A stretch of DNA of 64,000 bases, from assembly GCF_900635775.1 (NCBI RefSeq), contig NZ_LR134167.1, forward strand, positions 2,166,477-2,230,476, read 5' to 3'. Origin of the DNA: Avibacterium volantium. GTDB taxonomy: Bacteria > Pseudomonadota > Gammaproteobacteria > Enterobacterales > Pasteurellaceae. The notes beneath the pieces are model-generated. The model saw nothing but the letters and a program-made list of their open reading frames with translations, was not told the DNA's origin and ran no database searches. Position 1 is the stretch's first letter, and each line of letters opens with the position of its first letter. A program made the position numbers and the translations under genes. Positions 50,868 to 61,259 of this stretch are shown here, piece by piece.

Positions 50868-51302
50868 TCAAATACCATCATCTTCTGCGCGCGCCGTTCT
50901 TTTTGCTTTTTGTTGTGCAGAAAGTGTGGTGATTCCTTGATTAGCGCTGGTTAGAGCTTGTGTGACTAACTCGACAAACTCAAGCTCATCTTTCGCCATT
51001 ATGGTTTCAATCAGCATTTGTAAATTCGTGCCAACAATCACCTCTGCGCACTCAAACTGTTGTGCAATCATCGCACATTGGCGAAATGGCGTGCCACCTA
51101 AAATATCACAACAAAAAAGCACCGCACTTTCCTGTTCCGCATTGAGATATTGTTCGATATTTTGGCGTAATTGTTCTGGCGTGATTTTCTTATCATCAAA
51201 ATCAAAAAAGGCCACCTTTGGATATTGTCCAATAATTTGCTCCAACGCACTTTGTAGCCCTGTGGCAAAATGTCCGTGTCCGCTCACGATCAAGGTTGTC
51301 AT
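50868..51302 (-). CDS. agaF: PTS mannose/GalNAc-family EIIA component
   Basis: 144 residues from ATG at 51302 (MTTLIVSGHGHFATG), with AAGGAG upstream; the 15-codon extension is not conserved. Cytosolic phosphocarrier: phosphorylated His predicted at residue 9 (SGHGH), which passes phosphate from HPr to EIIB. FCCDILGGTPFRQCA near 75-90 is family-typical. Separated from agaE by 71 bases and a terminator-like hairpin. AgaF name inferred from its EIIB/EIIC partners. Confidence 0.85.
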   Translation of the reverse strand: MTTLIVSGHGHFATGLQSALEQIIGQYPKVAFFDFDDKKITPEQLRQNIEQYLNAEQESAVLFCCDILGGTPFRQCAMIAQQFECAEVIVGTNLQMLIETIMAKDELEFVELVTQALTSANQGITTLSAQQKAKRTARAEDDGI

Positions 51303-51330
51303 CTTTTTCTCCTTATTGATCCAAAATAGA

Positions 51331-51360
51331 TAAAAAATGCCGAGCAAACACTCGGCATTT
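51331..51360 (-). terminator. Terminator-like hairpin inside the PTS operon
   Basis: AAATGCCGAG (51335-51344) and CTCGGCATTT (51351-51360) form a perfect 10-bp stem with CAAACA loop. On minus a TTTTTTA run follows. It lies between the EIID and EIIA genes, so EIIA would receive only read-through transcripts or use its own promoter. Confidence 0.85.
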
Positions 51361-51373
51361 ATTACAATAATAT

Positions 51374-52216
51374 TTATAGGATACCCGCAAAACGTCCGCC
51401 GATACCAATCACTACGGTGAGAATGATTAAGCGTAACGGCGACCAGTTGCGTTTCACTAAATAGTACATCAATAAGGTGTACACCAGTGGTAAAAAGGCT
51501 GGCATTAGCTTGTCTAACACATCAGCTTGCACTTTCACTACGGCATCACCTGCGGTGATTTCTGCGGTGGTTTGGAAACGAATGTAAGTGGCAACTAATG
51601 CGCCAATCACGGTCATACCGATCATTGATGCGGCGTGTGACACTTTTTTCGTGTTAGCCTTAATGGTTGGAATAGCCGCTACCCCCATTTTGTAAGCATA
51701 ATGGGCTAGACCAAAACGTAAACCAAAATGCACGATATTGAATACTACAAAGAAGAAAATCGCCCCAAGGATCGAACCTTGTAATGCCAAACTTGCGCCA
51801 ATACCGCCACAAATTGGCAATAAGGTGAACCAGAATAAGGCATCACCAATGCCGCCTAATGGCGCACCCACGGCGATTTTTGTACTTTGAATGGCGTTCA
51901 CTTCCTGTTTAGAACGTTCCATTGCCAGCACAATGCCCATTACGAATGTAACAAGGAATGGGTGGGTATTGAAGAAGCCCAAATGCCCTTTCATTGCCTT
52001 GCTTAAATCCGCTTTGTTGGTGTGAATTTTTCTCAATGCGGGGCTAATTCCATATAACCAACCTGCCGCTTGCATACGCTCATAGTTAAAAGAAGCTTGT
52101 AGTAATAAAGAACGCCACGCCATCGTATTAATATCAGATTTAGTGAGTTCTGTACCCATTGTTTGATCTTCGTACACATTGTCATTTTGTACGCTTTGAC
52201 GTGCTTTAGATTCCAT
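51374..52216 (-). CDS. agaE: PTS mannose/GalNAc-family EIID component
   Basis: 280 residues from ATG 52216 (MESKARQSVQ), behind GAGGAG; the upstream 20-codon extension is not conserved. Membrane partner of EIIC: LLQASFNYERMQAAGWLYGI, FFNTHPFLVTFVMG, GAPLGGIGDALFWFTLLPI and a C-terminal membrane region are EIID hallmarks. The first 35 residues are an extra hydrophilic tail. Overlaps agaW by 11 bases. Confidence 0.87.
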   Translation of the reverse strand: MESKARQSVQNDNVYEDQTMGTELTKSDINTMAWRSLLLQASFNYERMQAAGWLYGISPALRKIHTNKADLSKAMKGHLGFFNTHPFLVTFVMGIVLAMERSKQEVNAIQSTKIAVGAPLGGIGDALFWFTLLPICGGIGASLALQGSILGAIFFFVVFNIVHFGLRFGLAHYAYKMGVAAIPTIKANTKKVSHAASMIGMTVIGALVATYIRFQTTAEITAGDAVVKVQADVLDKLMPAFLPLVYTLLMYYLVKRNWSPLRLIILTVVIGIGGRFAGIL

Positions 52217-52982
52217 CTTGAAACTCCTCTTTTTGCGTTGCTTTTGTTTCAGTATTGCCTTTACGCATATAATCAATCAATGCCATTGCAACTGCCGCTG
52301 CAGCAATTGCTAACACTGGCAGATTAAGCCAAGCAGCACCCACAAAACCTAGGATAAAATAAGGGATATAGGCATTTTTCATCATAATTTTCATTAATAC
52401 CGCAAACCCGATAGCTGGCATAATGCCCCCTGCCACGCCTAAACCATCAATCACTTCTTTTGGCAACATTGCAATGATTTTACCGGCATATTCCGCACCA
52501 AAGTAAGTTGGCAAGAACGCACAGAAGAAATAGAACGTACCCAGCACTAACAAACCAAGATAGTTCACATAATCAATGCCTTTGAGATTGGCTTCTTCTG
52601 CCATTTGATCACAACGGGACATTACCGCTGACATTACGGAGAATAAGAAGGTGATCCCCATTTGCACTGCAATGGCAAACGGCACAGCAACCCCAACGGC
52701 CACTTTTGGATCGGTTTTGGTGGTGATGGCAAATGCCGTTCCCACGATCGTACCGATAATCACATTTGGTGGTTGCGCGCCTGCTAATGGTGCAAGCCCC
52801 ATCCAGACTAATTCAAGGGTACCGCCAACTAAAATCCCTGTTTGTAAATCCCCTAAAATCGCTCCCACAATAGGCCCTAATACAACTGGTCTATGAAAAT
52901 GCGTTAAACCATTATAGAGGTCAAGACCTGCAAAGAATGCAAGTACACCCAATAAGAGTGCCTGTAAAAGTCCAATTTCCAT
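52206..52982 (-). CDS. agaW: PTS N-acetylgalactosamine-type EIIC permease
   Basis: 258 residues, polytopic sugar channel. GLTHFHRPVVLGPIVGAILGD, GTLELVWMGLAPLAGAQPPN and VGTAFAITT are strongly like AgaW of the E. coli GalNAc PTS, as is the KEEFQDGI end. 18 bases after agaV. Substrate GalNAc is inferred from this likeness. Confidence 0.88.
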   Translation of the reverse strand: MEIGLLQALLLGVLAFFAGLDLYNGLTHFHRPVVLGPIVGAILGDLQTGILVGGTLELVWMGLAPLAGAQPPNVIIGTIVGTAFAITTKTDPKVAVGVAVPFAIAVQMGITFLFSVMSAVMSRCDQMAEEANLKGIDYVNYLGLLVLGTFYFFCAFLPTYFGAEYAGKIIAMLPKEVIDGLGVAGGIMPAIGFAVLMKIMMKNAYIPYFILGFVGAAWLNLPVLAIAAAAVAMALIDYMRKGNTETKATQKEEFQDGI

Positions 52983-53000
52983 AGTTTCCTCGCTTCTTTC

Positions 53001-53474
53001 TTACAATAATTTAAACAAATCTATTGCATCTTCGGTTGGCACACCTTGAATAAAGCACTGCACACCAAGCTGGCGTAGCTGTTCAAATGCCGCTCTGTCT
53101 TTATCATTTACGGATACGGTTTTATGGATCTGTGTTTTGCCCTCCTCATAATGCATATTGCCTACGTTAATTTTGTCAATTGGCACGCCACCTTGCACTA
53201 AGGTTAAAAAATCACTCGGCGTTTTGCACACAAGTAAAATTTTTTGTCGATCCGCGGCGCGGTGTATATTGTCTATCACCTTTTGCAACGGCCAAAAGCG
53301 CACATCAATGCCTTCTGCTAACACCATTTCCATTAGGTTTTGTTGCATTGGATCTTCAGCCACCTCATCATTGGCAACCAGCACTAAATTCGCCCCAGCA
53401 AAGCCAACCCATTGCACGCCCACTTGACCGTGGATCAAACGTTCATCAATTCGATTTAACACAATATTTGGCAT
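53001..53474 (-). CDS. agaV: PTS N-acetylgalactosamine-type EIIB component
   Basis: 157 residues, cytosolic phosphocarrier; phosphorylated His15 in RIDERLIHGQVGVQW. Long stretches (GFAGANLVLVANDEVAEDP, IDNIHRAADRQKILLVCKTP, VPTEDAIDLFKLL) are very close to E. coli AgaV, the basis for the GalNAc assignment. First gene of the PTS operon, with a CRP-like site upstream. No aga catabolic genes (agaS, agaA, agaY) lie in the window. Confidence 0.9.
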   Translation of the reverse strand: MPNIVLNRIDERLIHGQVGVQWVGFAGANLVLVANDEVAEDPMQQNLMEMVLAEGIDVRFWPLQKVIDNIHRAADRQKILLVCKTPSDFLTLVQGGVPIDKINVGNMHYEEGKTQIHKTVSVNDKDRAAFEQLRQLGVQCFIQGVPTEDAIDLFKLL

Positions 53475-53555
53475 AACACTCTCCTTGCTAACCTGTTTTA
53501 TGTATTTTCTTTTTACGCCTAAAAAATCAGGAAAGCAAAGAGTAAAATAAAGAAG

Positions 53556-53571
53556 TGTGACAGAGATCTAA
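53556..53571 (-). promoter_or_regulatory. CRP-like half-palindrome upstream of the PTS operon
   Basis: TGTGA (53556-53560), 6 bases, TCTAA (53567-53571): one perfect and one weak CRP half-site, 82 bases before agaV. The TGTGA (not TGCGA) core would make it an ordinary CRP-N site. Position suits catabolite control of a sugar PTS. Confidence 0.4.
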
Positions 53572-53643
53572 AAATATTTTTTGGAGTGTAATTTACAAAT
53601 TACGGAGAAAAGTCATATAGCACAATTTGCTAGAAAATTAGGC

Positions 53644-53673
53644 GATAAAAAAGCCACTTAAAGAAAGTGGCTT
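53644..53673 (-). terminator. ispH terminator
   Basis: AAGCCACTT (53651-53659) / AAGTGGCTT (53665-53673), 5-base loop, then TTTTATC on minus. 11 bases beyond the ispH stop; ends the ileS-lspA-ispH unit. Confidence 0.88.
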
Positions 53674-53683
53674 GATGAGGTAA

Positions 53684-54628
53684 TTACTGAACCGCTTTAA
53701 TCCGTAACTCTTTCGGTACTTCAAACACGGTGTTTTCTTCGCAGCCTTGTAGCTCTTCCACTTGGGTTACGCCTAATTCTCTTAAGCGATTAACCACCGA
53801 TTGCACTAATACTTCAGGGGCGGAAGCGCCTGCGGTAATACCGATGGTGGAAACGTCTTTGAGCCACGCGATGTCAATATCATTGGCATCATCAATCAGC
53901 TTAGCGGTTACGCCCATTCTGGTGGCTAGTTCTGCTAAGCGGTTGGAATTGGAAGAGTTTTTTGAACCAACAACAATCACCAAATCAGCAATCTTGGCTA
54001 ATTCTCTCACTGCTTGTTGGCGGTTGGTGGTGGCATAGCAAATATCGTTTTTGCGTGGGCCTTGAATAGCGGGATATTTTTCTTTTAACGCAGCAATCAC
54101 TTCACTGGTATCATCAATGGAAAGGGTGGTTTGCGTCATAAAGGTAATATCATCTTCTTTCGTCAGCGCAAGTTTGGCGATGTCTTCCACATCTTCCACT
54201 AAATAAATACCGCCTTGTGCATTATCATATTGCCCCATTGTGCCTTCTACTTCAGGGTGGCCTTCGTGTCCAATCAGCACCGCTTTTGTGCCTTTGCGGC
54301 TAGCGCGTGCGACTTGCATATGCACTTTGGTTACTAACGGACAAGTGGCATCAAACACTTTCAGCTCGCGTCTTTTGGCTTCTTGGCGAACGGCTTGAGA
54401 AACACCGTGGGCGGAAAAAATCACGATCGCGCCGTCTGGCACTTCATCTAATTCTTCCACAAACACCGCACCACGTTCACGCAATCCATTCACCACAAAA
54501 CGGTTATGCACCACTTCGTGGCGGACATAAATCGGCGCGCCGTGAATTTCTAAGGCTAATTCGACAATGCTAATGGCACGATCTACCCCTGCACAAAAGC
54601 CACGCGGGTTGGCTAAGATAATTTTCAC
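53684..54628 (-). CDS. ispH: 4-hydroxy-3-methylbut-2-enyl diphosphate reductase
   Basis: Last step of the MEP isoprenoid pathway, making IPP and DMAPP. 314 residues; the three iron-sulfur cysteines are C12 ([11 protein letters not shown]), about C96 ([11 protein letters not shown]) and about C197 ([10 protein letters not shown]). TQTTLS and SNSNRL match the family. Start overlaps the lspA stop by 4 bases. Confidence 0.97.
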   Translation of the reverse strand: MKIILANPRGFCAGVDRAISIVELALEIHGAPIYVRHEVVHNRFVVNGLRERGAVFVEELDEVPDGAIVIFSAHGVSQAVRQEAKRRELKVFDATCPLVTKVHMQVARASRKGTKAVLIGHEGHPEVEGTMGQYDNAQGGIYLVEDVEDIAKLALTKEDDITFMTQTTLSIDDTSEVIAALKEKYPAIQGPRKNDICYATTNRQQAVRELAKIADLVIVVGSKNSSNSNRLAELATRMGVTAKLIDDANDIDIAWLKDVSTIGITAGASAPEVLVQSVVNRLRELGVTQVEELQGCEENTVFEVPKELRIKAVQ

Positions 54629-55122
54629 TGGGCTTTCTCCGTTTTTTTCTCGTTATTTTTAATGGCATCAATGGCAAGTAACGCGGCACCAATACAAATA
54701 GCAATGTCCGCCACGTTAAAGACAGGATAATGCCATTGTTGCCAGTAGAAATCGAAAAAATCCACCACAAAACCGTGATAGGCGCGATCAGCCATATTCG
54801 CCAGCGCTCCACCAATAATTAGAGCATAGGCGGTGTTTTGTAACCGCTGGCTCGCTTTATTTTTGGCTAAGAAAATCACGAGCATTACGGAAATTCCAAT
54901 GGCAAGTAGAATAAAAAAGCTTTTCTGCCAGCCTGAATGATCCGCAAGAAAACTAAATGCTGCGCCATAATTTCGCACATAGGTGAGATTAAAAATAGGC
55001 AAAATTTGGATACTTTCGTACAGCTCAAAATGGTTTACCACTAAATATTTGGTAAACAAATCTAAGCAAAATGCCACCGCACTTAGCCAGAGAAATGATA
55101 AACCTGATTTAGATTTTGACAT
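54625..55122 (-). CDS. lspA: Lipoprotein signal peptidase II
   Basis: Inner-membrane aspartyl protease that removes signal peptides from prolipoproteins. 165 residues, four membrane segments; catalytic Asps in [14 protein letters not shown] (about 118) and [21 protein letters not shown] (about 127 and 145). [14 protein letters not shown] type segment present. Coupled to ispH. Confidence 0.95.
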   Translation of the reverse strand: MSKSKSGLSFLWLSAVAFCLDLFTKYLVVNHFELYESIQILPIFNLTYVRNYGAAFSFLADHSGWQKSFFILLAIGISVMLVIFLAKNKASQRLQNTAYALIIGGALANMADRAYHGFVVDFFDFYWQQWHYPVFNVADIAICIGAALLAIDAIKNNEKKTEKAQ

Positions 55123-55210
55123 CTATTTGTTCCAAAATGTAGGTTGTTTCCAAATGTAAGGACACACAGGCAGCCCTACAAATTCAATTACGCCAAACAA
55201 AAAATTCGTG

Positions 55211-55255
55211 AAAAAAGCACCGCACTTTGTGATTTCGTTAAATCAAAGTGCGGTG
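55211..55255 (-). terminator. ileS-lspA intergenic stem-loop (inverted uptake signals)
   Basis: CACCGCACTTTG (55218-55229) / CAAAGTGCGGTG (55244-55255), with GATTT/AAATC pairing inside; T6 follows on minus. A strong terminator structure between ileS and lspA, so lspA-ispH likely has its own promoter or depends on read-through. Confidence 0.85.
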
Positions 55256-55270
55256 GAATTTTTTCACATT

Positions 55271-58090
55271 TTATGCAAAGCGTCTTACTTCACCTTTGCC
55301 GTCCACGTTTTCAACACAGCGTGAACATAGGGTTGGGTGTGCTGGATTTGTGCCGATGGTGTCAGAATAATGCCAGCAACGCGGACATTTTTCATTGGCG
55401 GAACGAATCACTTTCACTTTAAAGCCTTCTACTTCGCCTGCTTCCACATCTGCTTCAGCTAATGGTTTCACTTGCGCTTTTGAGGTGATCAGCACAAAGC
55501 GTAATTCATTTTCCAGCTGCGATAAAATCTTCGCGTATTCATCGTTCGCATAAAGGGTCACCTCTGCTTCCAATGCGGCGCCAATGGTTTTATCTGCACG
55601 AGCTTGCTCTAACACACGGTTTACTTCATCACGCAGTTTCAACACTTGTTGCCAGTAAGCATCATTCATTGTTTCTTCTGCGCTTAATGGAAATAAGCCG
55701 TCATAAAACTCTTCGGTAAACACAAATTCTGCGCGTTCACCAGGGATATATTGCCAAATTTCATCAGCGGTGAAAGATAAAATCGGCGCAATCCAACGCA
55801 CCAAGGCTTCGGCAATATGCCATAAGGCTGTTTGGCAGCTACGGCGCGCAAGGCTGTCTGCTTTGGTGGTGTATTGGCGGTCTTTGATAATATCTAAATA
55901 GAACGATCCCATTTCGATTGAACAGAATTTCATTAAACGCTGAACAACGGCGTGGAATTGATAATTATCGTAAGCTTCTTGGATCTCTTTTTGTGCATTC
56001 AAAGCACAGTCCACCGCCCAGCGATCGAGTACGATCATTTCTTCTGGTTTAACTAAATCGCGTTTTGGTTCAAAACCATTTAGGTTCGCCAAAAGGAAAC
56101 GCGCCGTGTTACGAATGCGGCGATAGCTATCGGCTGCACGTTTTAAGATTTCATCTGAAACAGACATCTCGCCGGTGTAATCCGTTGAAGCTACCCATAA
56201 ACGTAAAATATCGCCACCGAATTTATCCATCACTTCTTGTGGGGTCACAATATTTCCGATGGATTTTGACATTTTGCGCCCTTTGCCATCTACGGTAAAG
56301 CCGTGAGTTAGCACTTGCTTATAAGGCGCTTGGTTATCCGTTGCTGTGGAAAGCATTAGCGATGACATAAACCAACCACGGTGCTGATCCGAACCTTCAA
56401 GATACATATCCGCACTTAAGCCGTTAAACTCTGGACGCGCTTTCACCACAGAGAAATAAGTCGATCCTGAATCGAACCACACATCAAGGGTATCTGGCAC
56501 TTTTCGATAATTTTCTGCATCATCACCAAGCAGATCTTTTGGATCAAGATCCCACCAGGCTTGAATACCAGATTGTTCCACCAATTGAGCCACTTGCTCG
56601 ATAAGCTCAAGGGTGCGTGGGTGTAATTCTTCAGTGGTTTTGTGGATAAATAACGCCATTGGCACGCCCCAAGTACGCTGACGAGAGATACACCAATCTG
56701 GACGATTTTCCACCATTGCTTCAATGCGCGCTTGACCCCAATCTGGAATCCAACGCACTTTTTTGATTTCGCTTAAGGCTTGCGGACGTAAGCCATTTGT
56801 TTCCATTCCAATAAACCATTGTGGTGTGGCACGGAAAATAATTGGCGTTTTGTGTCGCCAGCAATGAGGGTAACTATGGCGAATTTTTTCTAATTTCAAT
56901 AAGTTACCTGTTTCTTTCAGTTTTTCGATCACTAAATCATTGCTTTCAAACACGCCTTTGCCAGCAAAGAATGGCGTTTCTGCTTTGAATACACCTGCAT
57001 CATTAATTAATGCCGCCATTTCTAAGCCATATTTTAAGCCTACCAAATAGTCGTCTTGACCGTGATCTGGCGCGGTGTGAACTAAACCCGTACCGCCATC
57101 AGTGGTAACGTGATCACCTAAAATTACTGGTACGCTGTAATCATAGAATGGGTGGTTAAAGCGAAGAAGTTCTAAATCAGCCCCTTTTGCTTCCCCTAGC
57201 ACTTTCACGTTCTCTTCGCCTAAGGCTTTTTGTACGCTTTCCACCAAATCTTTTGCTAAGATCAAACGCTTATCACCAAATTGTAATAATTGGTAAACAA
57301 GATCCGCATTCACTGCGATCGCGCGGTTTGATGGCAATGTCCAAGGGGTGGTTGTCCAGATCACCGCTGCCACTTCACCGCTGCCTGCTTCGCTTAAATT
57401 AAATTTATTTAGCACCGCACTTTCATCGGTGGCTGGGAATTTCACATAGATAGACGGTGAAGTTTTATCTTCGTATTCCACCTCGGCTTCTGCTAAAGAA
57501 GATGCACAATCTAAACACCAATGCACCGGTTTATAGCCTTTGTAAAGATGGCCGTTTTCGACCACTTTAGCCAAAGTGCGAATAATGTTCGCCTCGGTGT
57601 CGTAATTCATTGTTAAATAAGGATTATCCCAATCCCCTAACACTCCTAGGCGGATAAAATCTTTCTTTTGCCCTTCCACTTGCTCGCGTGCATAGTGACG
57701 ACATTCTTCGCGGAATTGTGCCGCAGAAATTTTGTCCCCTGGTTTTCCCACCAAGCCTTCTACTTTCAATTCAATCGGCAAACCGTGGCAATCCCACCCT
57801 GGGATATAAGGGCTGTCAAAACCTGCCGCGGTTTTGGATTTCACAATAATGTCTTTCAGAATTTTATTTACAGCGTGTCCGATATGAATTGAACCGTTGG
57901 CATAAGGAGGGCCATCGTGCAAAATAAAGGATTTTTTCCCTTGTGCAGATTGTCTGATTTTTTCGTAAAGTTTTTTCTCATACCAATTTTTAAGCATTAC
58001 TGGCTCGCGTTTCGCCAGATCGCCACGCATTGGAAACCCTGTCGCAGGCAGGTTAAGCGTGTTTTTGTAATCTACATTTTCATTCGACAT
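55271..58090 (-). CDS. ileS: Isoleucyl-tRNA synthetase
   Basis: 939 residues (E. coli 938), class I. HIGH motif in [13 protein letters not shown] (about 58-70), KMSKS in [10 protein letters not shown] (about 602), connective editing domain between ([20 protein letters not shown]). C-terminal zinc finger CPRCWHYS ... CSRC (about 903-925). Bacterial-type enzyme. Confidence 0.98.
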   Translation of the reverse strand: MSNENVDYKNTLNLPATGFPMRGDLAKREPVMLKNWYEKKLYEKIRQSAQGKKSFILHDGPPYANGSIHIGHAVNKILKDIIVKSKTAAGFDSPYIPGWDCHGLPIELKVEGLVGKPGDKISAAQFREECRHYAREQVEGQKKDFIRLGVLGDWDNPYLTMNYDTEANIIRTLAKVVENGHLYKGYKPVHWCLDCASSLAEAEVEYEDKTSPSIYVKFPATDESAVLNKFNLSEAGSGEVAAVIWTTTPWTLPSNRAIAVNADLVYQLLQFGDKRLILAKDLVESVQKALGEENVKVLGEAKGADLELLRFNHPFYDYSVPVILGDHVTTDGGTGLVHTAPDHGQDDYLVGLKYGLEMAALINDAGVFKAETPFFAGKGVFESNDLVIEKLKETGNLLKLEKIRHSYPHCWRHKTPIIFRATPQWFIGMETNGLRPQALSEIKKVRWIPDWGQARIEAMVENRPDWCISRQRTWGVPMALFIHKTTEELHPRTLELIEQVAQLVEQSGIQAWWDLDPKDLLGDDAENYRKVPDTLDVWFDSGSTYFSVVKARPEFNGLSADMYLEGSDQHRGWFMSSLMLSTATDNQAPYKQVLTHGFTVDGKGRKMSKSIGNIVTPQEVMDKFGGDILRLWVASTDYTGEMSVSDEILKRAADSYRRIRNTARFLLANLNGFEPKRDLVKPEEMIVLDRWAVDCALNAQKEIQEAYDNYQFHAVVQRLMKFCSIEMGSFYLDIIKDRQYTTKADSLARRSCQTALWHIAEALVRWIAPILSFTADEIWQYIPGERAEFVFTEEFYDGLFPLSAEETMNDAYWQQVLKLRDEVNRVLEQARADKTIGAALEAEVTLYANDEYAKILSQLENELRFVLITSKAQVKPLAEADVEAGEVEGFKVKVIRSANEKCPRCWHYSDTIGTNPAHPTLCSRCVENVDGKGEVRRFA

Positions 58091-58226
58091 TTGTTTTTTC
58101 CACGTTGTATAAAAATAAAATCTTGCATTGAATGCACAATGATTCCCGCATTATACGCATAAATAACCTAATGTTAAAGAATGGGGGCTGGGAATTGTTA
58201 TTCAATCCTGAATTATCAACTGTCCC

Positions 58227-58268
58227 TAAAGTGCGGTGATTTTTTCGCAAATTTTTTACCGCACTTTA
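58227..58268 (-). terminator. ribF-ileS intergenic stem-loop (inverted uptake signals)
   Basis: TAAAGTGCGGT (58227-58237) / ACCGCACTTTA (58258-58268), 20-base AT-rich interior. No T tract follows on minus, so termination is likely incomplete and ribF-ileS may be cotranscribed. Confidence 0.6.
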
Positions 58269-58274
58269 AGCCAT

Positions 58275-59222
58275 TTATCTGGTTCTTTTTGCGTGGCTAA
58301 AATAATTCTTCGCCACGTCCACATCTTTTGCAATTTGTGCTTTAAGATCGTCAAAAGACGGAAATTTGACTTCATCACGAATTTTATGACACAGCACCAC
58401 CTGAAGAGCCTGCCCGTAAATATCGCCTTTAAAATCAAAGAGATGAACTTCTAATAGTTGTTTTACACCATTGATAGTCGGGCGGCGACCAATATTTGCT
58501 ACGCCCTCATATTCCGTGCCATCAGCCAATTTGGCTCGCACGGCATACACACCTTTCACAGGGTTCACTTGGCGTTGCAGACGAATATTTGCCGTTGGAA
58601 AACCGATGGTTCGCCCTAATTTATTGCCTTGCACCACGCGCCCATAAATGCAATAAGGCTTACCTAAAAGCTGTTCGGCAAGGGCTAAATTATCATCAGC
58701 TAAGGCTTGACGGATCGCTGTGCTGCTAATGCGTTGTTCATTTAAACGAAAACTACAATTATCTTCCACCGCAAAACCGTATTTCTGCCCCGCTTGTTGT
58801 AACAGCGCAAAATCCCCGGTACGCCCTGCACCAAAGCGGAAATCATCGCCAATGCTTAAAAATTTCACGTTGAGTTTCTGCACCAAGCATTGTTCAATAA
58901 ATTGTTGCGCGGAAAGCTGAGCAAAAGTGCGGTCAAATTTGATGCGAATAACATAATCCACACCCAAATCCGCCAACGCACTTAATTTATCGCGCAGCCT
59001 CATTAAGCGCGGCGGTGCGTTGTCGCCCATAAAATATTCGCTCGGCTGGGGTTCAAAAAGCATCACAACCATCGGCAAAGAAAGCGCACTTGCTTTTTCA
59101 CGCAAATGACGCAACACCGCTTGATGACCTAAATGCACGCCATCAAAATTCCCAATGGTTAAGGCACAGCCTTGTTGCTGAAAAATAGCGGGCAGTTGTT
59201 TTAACCCTTGAATTAATTGCAT
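58275..59222 (-). CDS. ribF: Bifunctional riboflavin kinase / FAD synthetase
   Basis: 315 residues: N-terminal FMN adenylyltransferase domain (ALTIGNFDGVHLGHQAVLRHL near 19-39; LSIGDDFRFGAGRTGDF; ISSTAIRQAL) and C-terminal riboflavin kinase domain (about 185-305; GNKLGRTIGFPTANI; EVHLFDFKGDIYG). Makes FMN and FAD. Upstream of ileS, the conserved ribF-ileS-lspA-ispH order. A leader with two palindromes precedes it. Confidence 0.96.
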   Translation of the reverse strand: MQLIQGLKQLPAIFQQQGCALTIGNFDGVHLGHQAVLRHLREKASALSLPMVVMLFEPQPSEYFMGDNAPPRLMRLRDKLSALADLGVDYVIRIKFDRTFAQLSAQQFIEQCLVQKLNVKFLSIGDDFRFGAGRTGDFALLQQAGQKYGFAVEDNCSFRLNEQRISSTAIRQALADDNLALAEQLLGKPYCIYGRVVQGNKLGRTIGFPTANIRLQRQVNPVKGVYAVRAKLADGTEYEGVANIGRRPTINGVKQLLEVHLFDFKGDIYGQALQVVLCHKIRDEVKFPSFDDLKAQIAKDVDVAKNYFSHAKRTR

Positions 59223-59406
59223 TAATCTATTCCGTTACGACCTTTTTTAATCATCACACCATACGCACCGTATGGCGTTTGTTTATCTCAGCCACGCGGT
59301 GGCTAGTAAGAATAAATGCGAGCTTGTCGCGTTAATGTTTATTTTGTAATGACAATCTCACATAAAAAATCAATAAAATGACACCGCACTTTTATTTTCT
59401 ACTGAT
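59223..59406 (-). other. ribF upstream region with two perfect palindromes
   Basis: No gene. CCATACG-CAC-CGTATGG (59259-59275) and AGCCAC-GCG-GTGGCT (59290-59304) are both exact inverted repeats, 14 bases apart, 37-82 bases before the ribF ATG. No clear promoter or T tract was seen. A single uptake-signal core (ACCGCACTT) lies near 59383-59392, beside the mnmE end. Confidence 0.45.
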
Positions 59407-60765
59407 TTATTTCCCAATGCAAAACGAGCTGAAAATATTTCCAAGTAAATCATCAGAGGTAAATTGTCCAGTAATTTCGCTCAGGTGATTTTGCACCATT
59501 CGCAATTCTTCGGCGAGCAGTTCACCTGCGTAAAATTCGGTGAGCTGAATGAGTCCTGCTTGTAAGTGGATATCCGCTTGTTCTAAAGCTTCCAAATGGC
59601 GGCGGCGGGCTAAAAATCCCCCTTCGGCACTGGTGTTATAACCCATTGCTTGCTTCAAATGTTCACGCAGTAAGTCCACGCCCACTTGGGTTTTCGCTGA
59701 AAGGCTGATGGTGGTTTGCCCATTTTGTTCGCGGAGAGTTTCTGCCTCGCCACTCAAATCCGCTTTATTACGCACAATGGTTAAAGGGATATTATTCGGC
59801 AATTTTGCCAAAAATTCTGACCGCACTTGCGCGAGATTTTCTTCGCTATCGGTGCTGTCTAACATCAGAATAATGCGATCTGCTTGCTCAATTTCGTCCC
59901 ACGCACGGCGAATCCCAATACGCTCTACTTCATCGATAGCATCACGCAAACCTGCCGTATCAATAATATGCAACGGCATTCCGTCAATGTGGATATGCTC
60001 ACGCAACACATCTCGAGTTGTGCCTGCAATGTCAGTAACAATCGCCGCTTCGCGTCCTGCGAGAGCATTGAGTAGGCTAGATTTTCCTGCATTTGGTCGC
60101 CCTGCGATCACCACTTTCATTCCTTCACGCAAAATCGCCCCTTGCTTGGCTTCCGCTCGCACGGCAGCAAGTTGAGCAATAATCTCACGCAATTTGGCTT
60201 CAATTTTTCCGTCCGCCAAGAAATCAATTTCTTCATCAGGGAAATCAATCGCCGCTTCCACATAGGTGCGTAGATAAATCACATCATCAACAAGCTGATT
60301 GATTTTATTAGAAAATTCCCCTTGTAAGGATTTCAATGCTGAACGCGCCGCTTGTTCAGAGGTCGCATCAATAAGATCGGCAATGGCTTCCGCTTGAGCG
60401 AGATCCAATTTATCATTCAAAAACGCCTGTTCAGAAAATTCTCCTGGGCGAGCCAAACGCACGCCTTTGACTTGCAAAATGCGTTTGAGTAAGAGATCTA
60501 AAATAATCTGTCCGCCGTGGCCTTGTAGCTCTAATACATCTTCACCAGTGAAAGAATTTGGGGCTTTGAAAAATAGCGCGATCCCTTGGTCTAACACTGT
60601 GCCATCGCTATCTTTAAACGGTAAATAATTCGCTACACGCGGCTTCAGACTTTTGCCTAGCACCGCTTCTGCTACTTGTTGGGCAAGCGGCCCTGATACC
60701 CGTAAAATACCGACACCGCCACGTCCAATCGGGGTGGCTTGGGCGACTATGGTTTCTTTTGACAT
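59407..60765 (-). CDS. mnmE: tRNA-modification GTPase MnmE
   Basis: 452 residues from ATG 60765 ([20 protein letters not shown]), with AGGA upstream; the 14-codon extension is not conserved. N-terminal folate-binding domain, inserted G domain (about 215-375) with [24 protein letters not shown] and NKAD, and C-terminal FCIGK whose Cys is conserved. With MnmG modifies U34 of certain tRNAs. Confidence 0.97.
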   Translation of the reverse strand: MSKETIVAQATPIGRGGVGILRVSGPLAQQVAEAVLGKSLKPRVANYLPFKDSDGTVLDQGIALFFKAPNSFTGEDVLELQGHGGQIILDLLLKRILQVKGVRLARPGEFSEQAFLNDKLDLAQAEAIADLIDATSEQAARSALKSLQGEFSNKINQLVDDVIYLRTYVEAAIDFPDEEIDFLADGKIEAKLREIIAQLAAVRAEAKQGAILREGMKVVIAGRPNAGKSSLLNALAGREAAIVTDIAGTTRDVLREHIHIDGMPLHIIDTAGLRDAIDEVERIGIRRAWDEIEQADRIILMLDSTDSEENLAQVRSEFLAKLPNNIPLTIVRNKADLSGEAETLREQNGQTTISLSAKTQVGVDLLREHLKQAMGYNTSAEGGFLARRRHLEALEQADIHLQAGLIQLTEFYAGELLAEELRMVQNHLSEITGQFTSDDLLGNIFSSFCIGK

Positions 60766-60853
60766 AATTTTTCCTAGAAAAAAGACCGCACTTTTAGAAA
60801 CGCTCAAATATTATCTCGAGCAATAAACGGTGCGGTGGATGACCTTTATTTCA

Positions 60854-61198
60854 TTAAATTTCTTCAACAACTGATGAACCAGTTTCCTGCTCACCGTCCA
60901 GCCATTGCCATTGTTCATTCAAGCGTAATTTGCCTGAAGGCAAGGTTTCAATTCTGCTCAAACATTTACCTAGGCGATTTTCACCTTGCTGATTAAGATG
61001 TTGATAAGTAAAGCTAATTTCATCATCAGAAATAAATTTTCCAATCAGAAAACCTTTTTTAATTTCACCGCCTGCGTACTCAGCCCAAATCATCGTGCCT
61101 TGTTGAAAATAATGAAAACGCGTTTGGTTACTCACTTCCCCGCTTTCGCTATTTACAACGGCGGCGAAGATTTTTTGGTTAAGGTTGTATGTCATCAT
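60854..61198 (-). CDS. Small conserved-looking hypothetical protein
   Basis: 114 residues, no signal peptide or membrane segment. Alternating hydrophobic strands with many aromatic residues (FHYFQQGTMIWAEYAGGEIK, ISFTYQHLNQQGENRLGKCL, LNEQWQWLDGEQETGSSVVEEI) suggest a small antiparallel beta protein. Similar small proteins occur in unrelated bacteria under doubtful enzyme names; I assign no function. It sits between yidC and mnmE, which are usually closer neighbours, and is read in their direction. Start at either of two adjacent ATGs. Confidence 0.75.
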   Translation of the reverse strand: MMTYNLNQKIFAAVVNSESGEVSNQTRFHYFQQGTMIWAEYAGGEIKKGFLIGKFISDDEISFTYQHLNQQGENRLGKCLSRIETLPSGKLRLNEQWQWLDGEQETGSSVVEEI

Positions 61199-61259
61199 CG
61201 CTCCTTGAGGGTAGGTTATGGCGAGTTTGCTCCGCGGTAGGTATAGCCAAAAAGCATAA

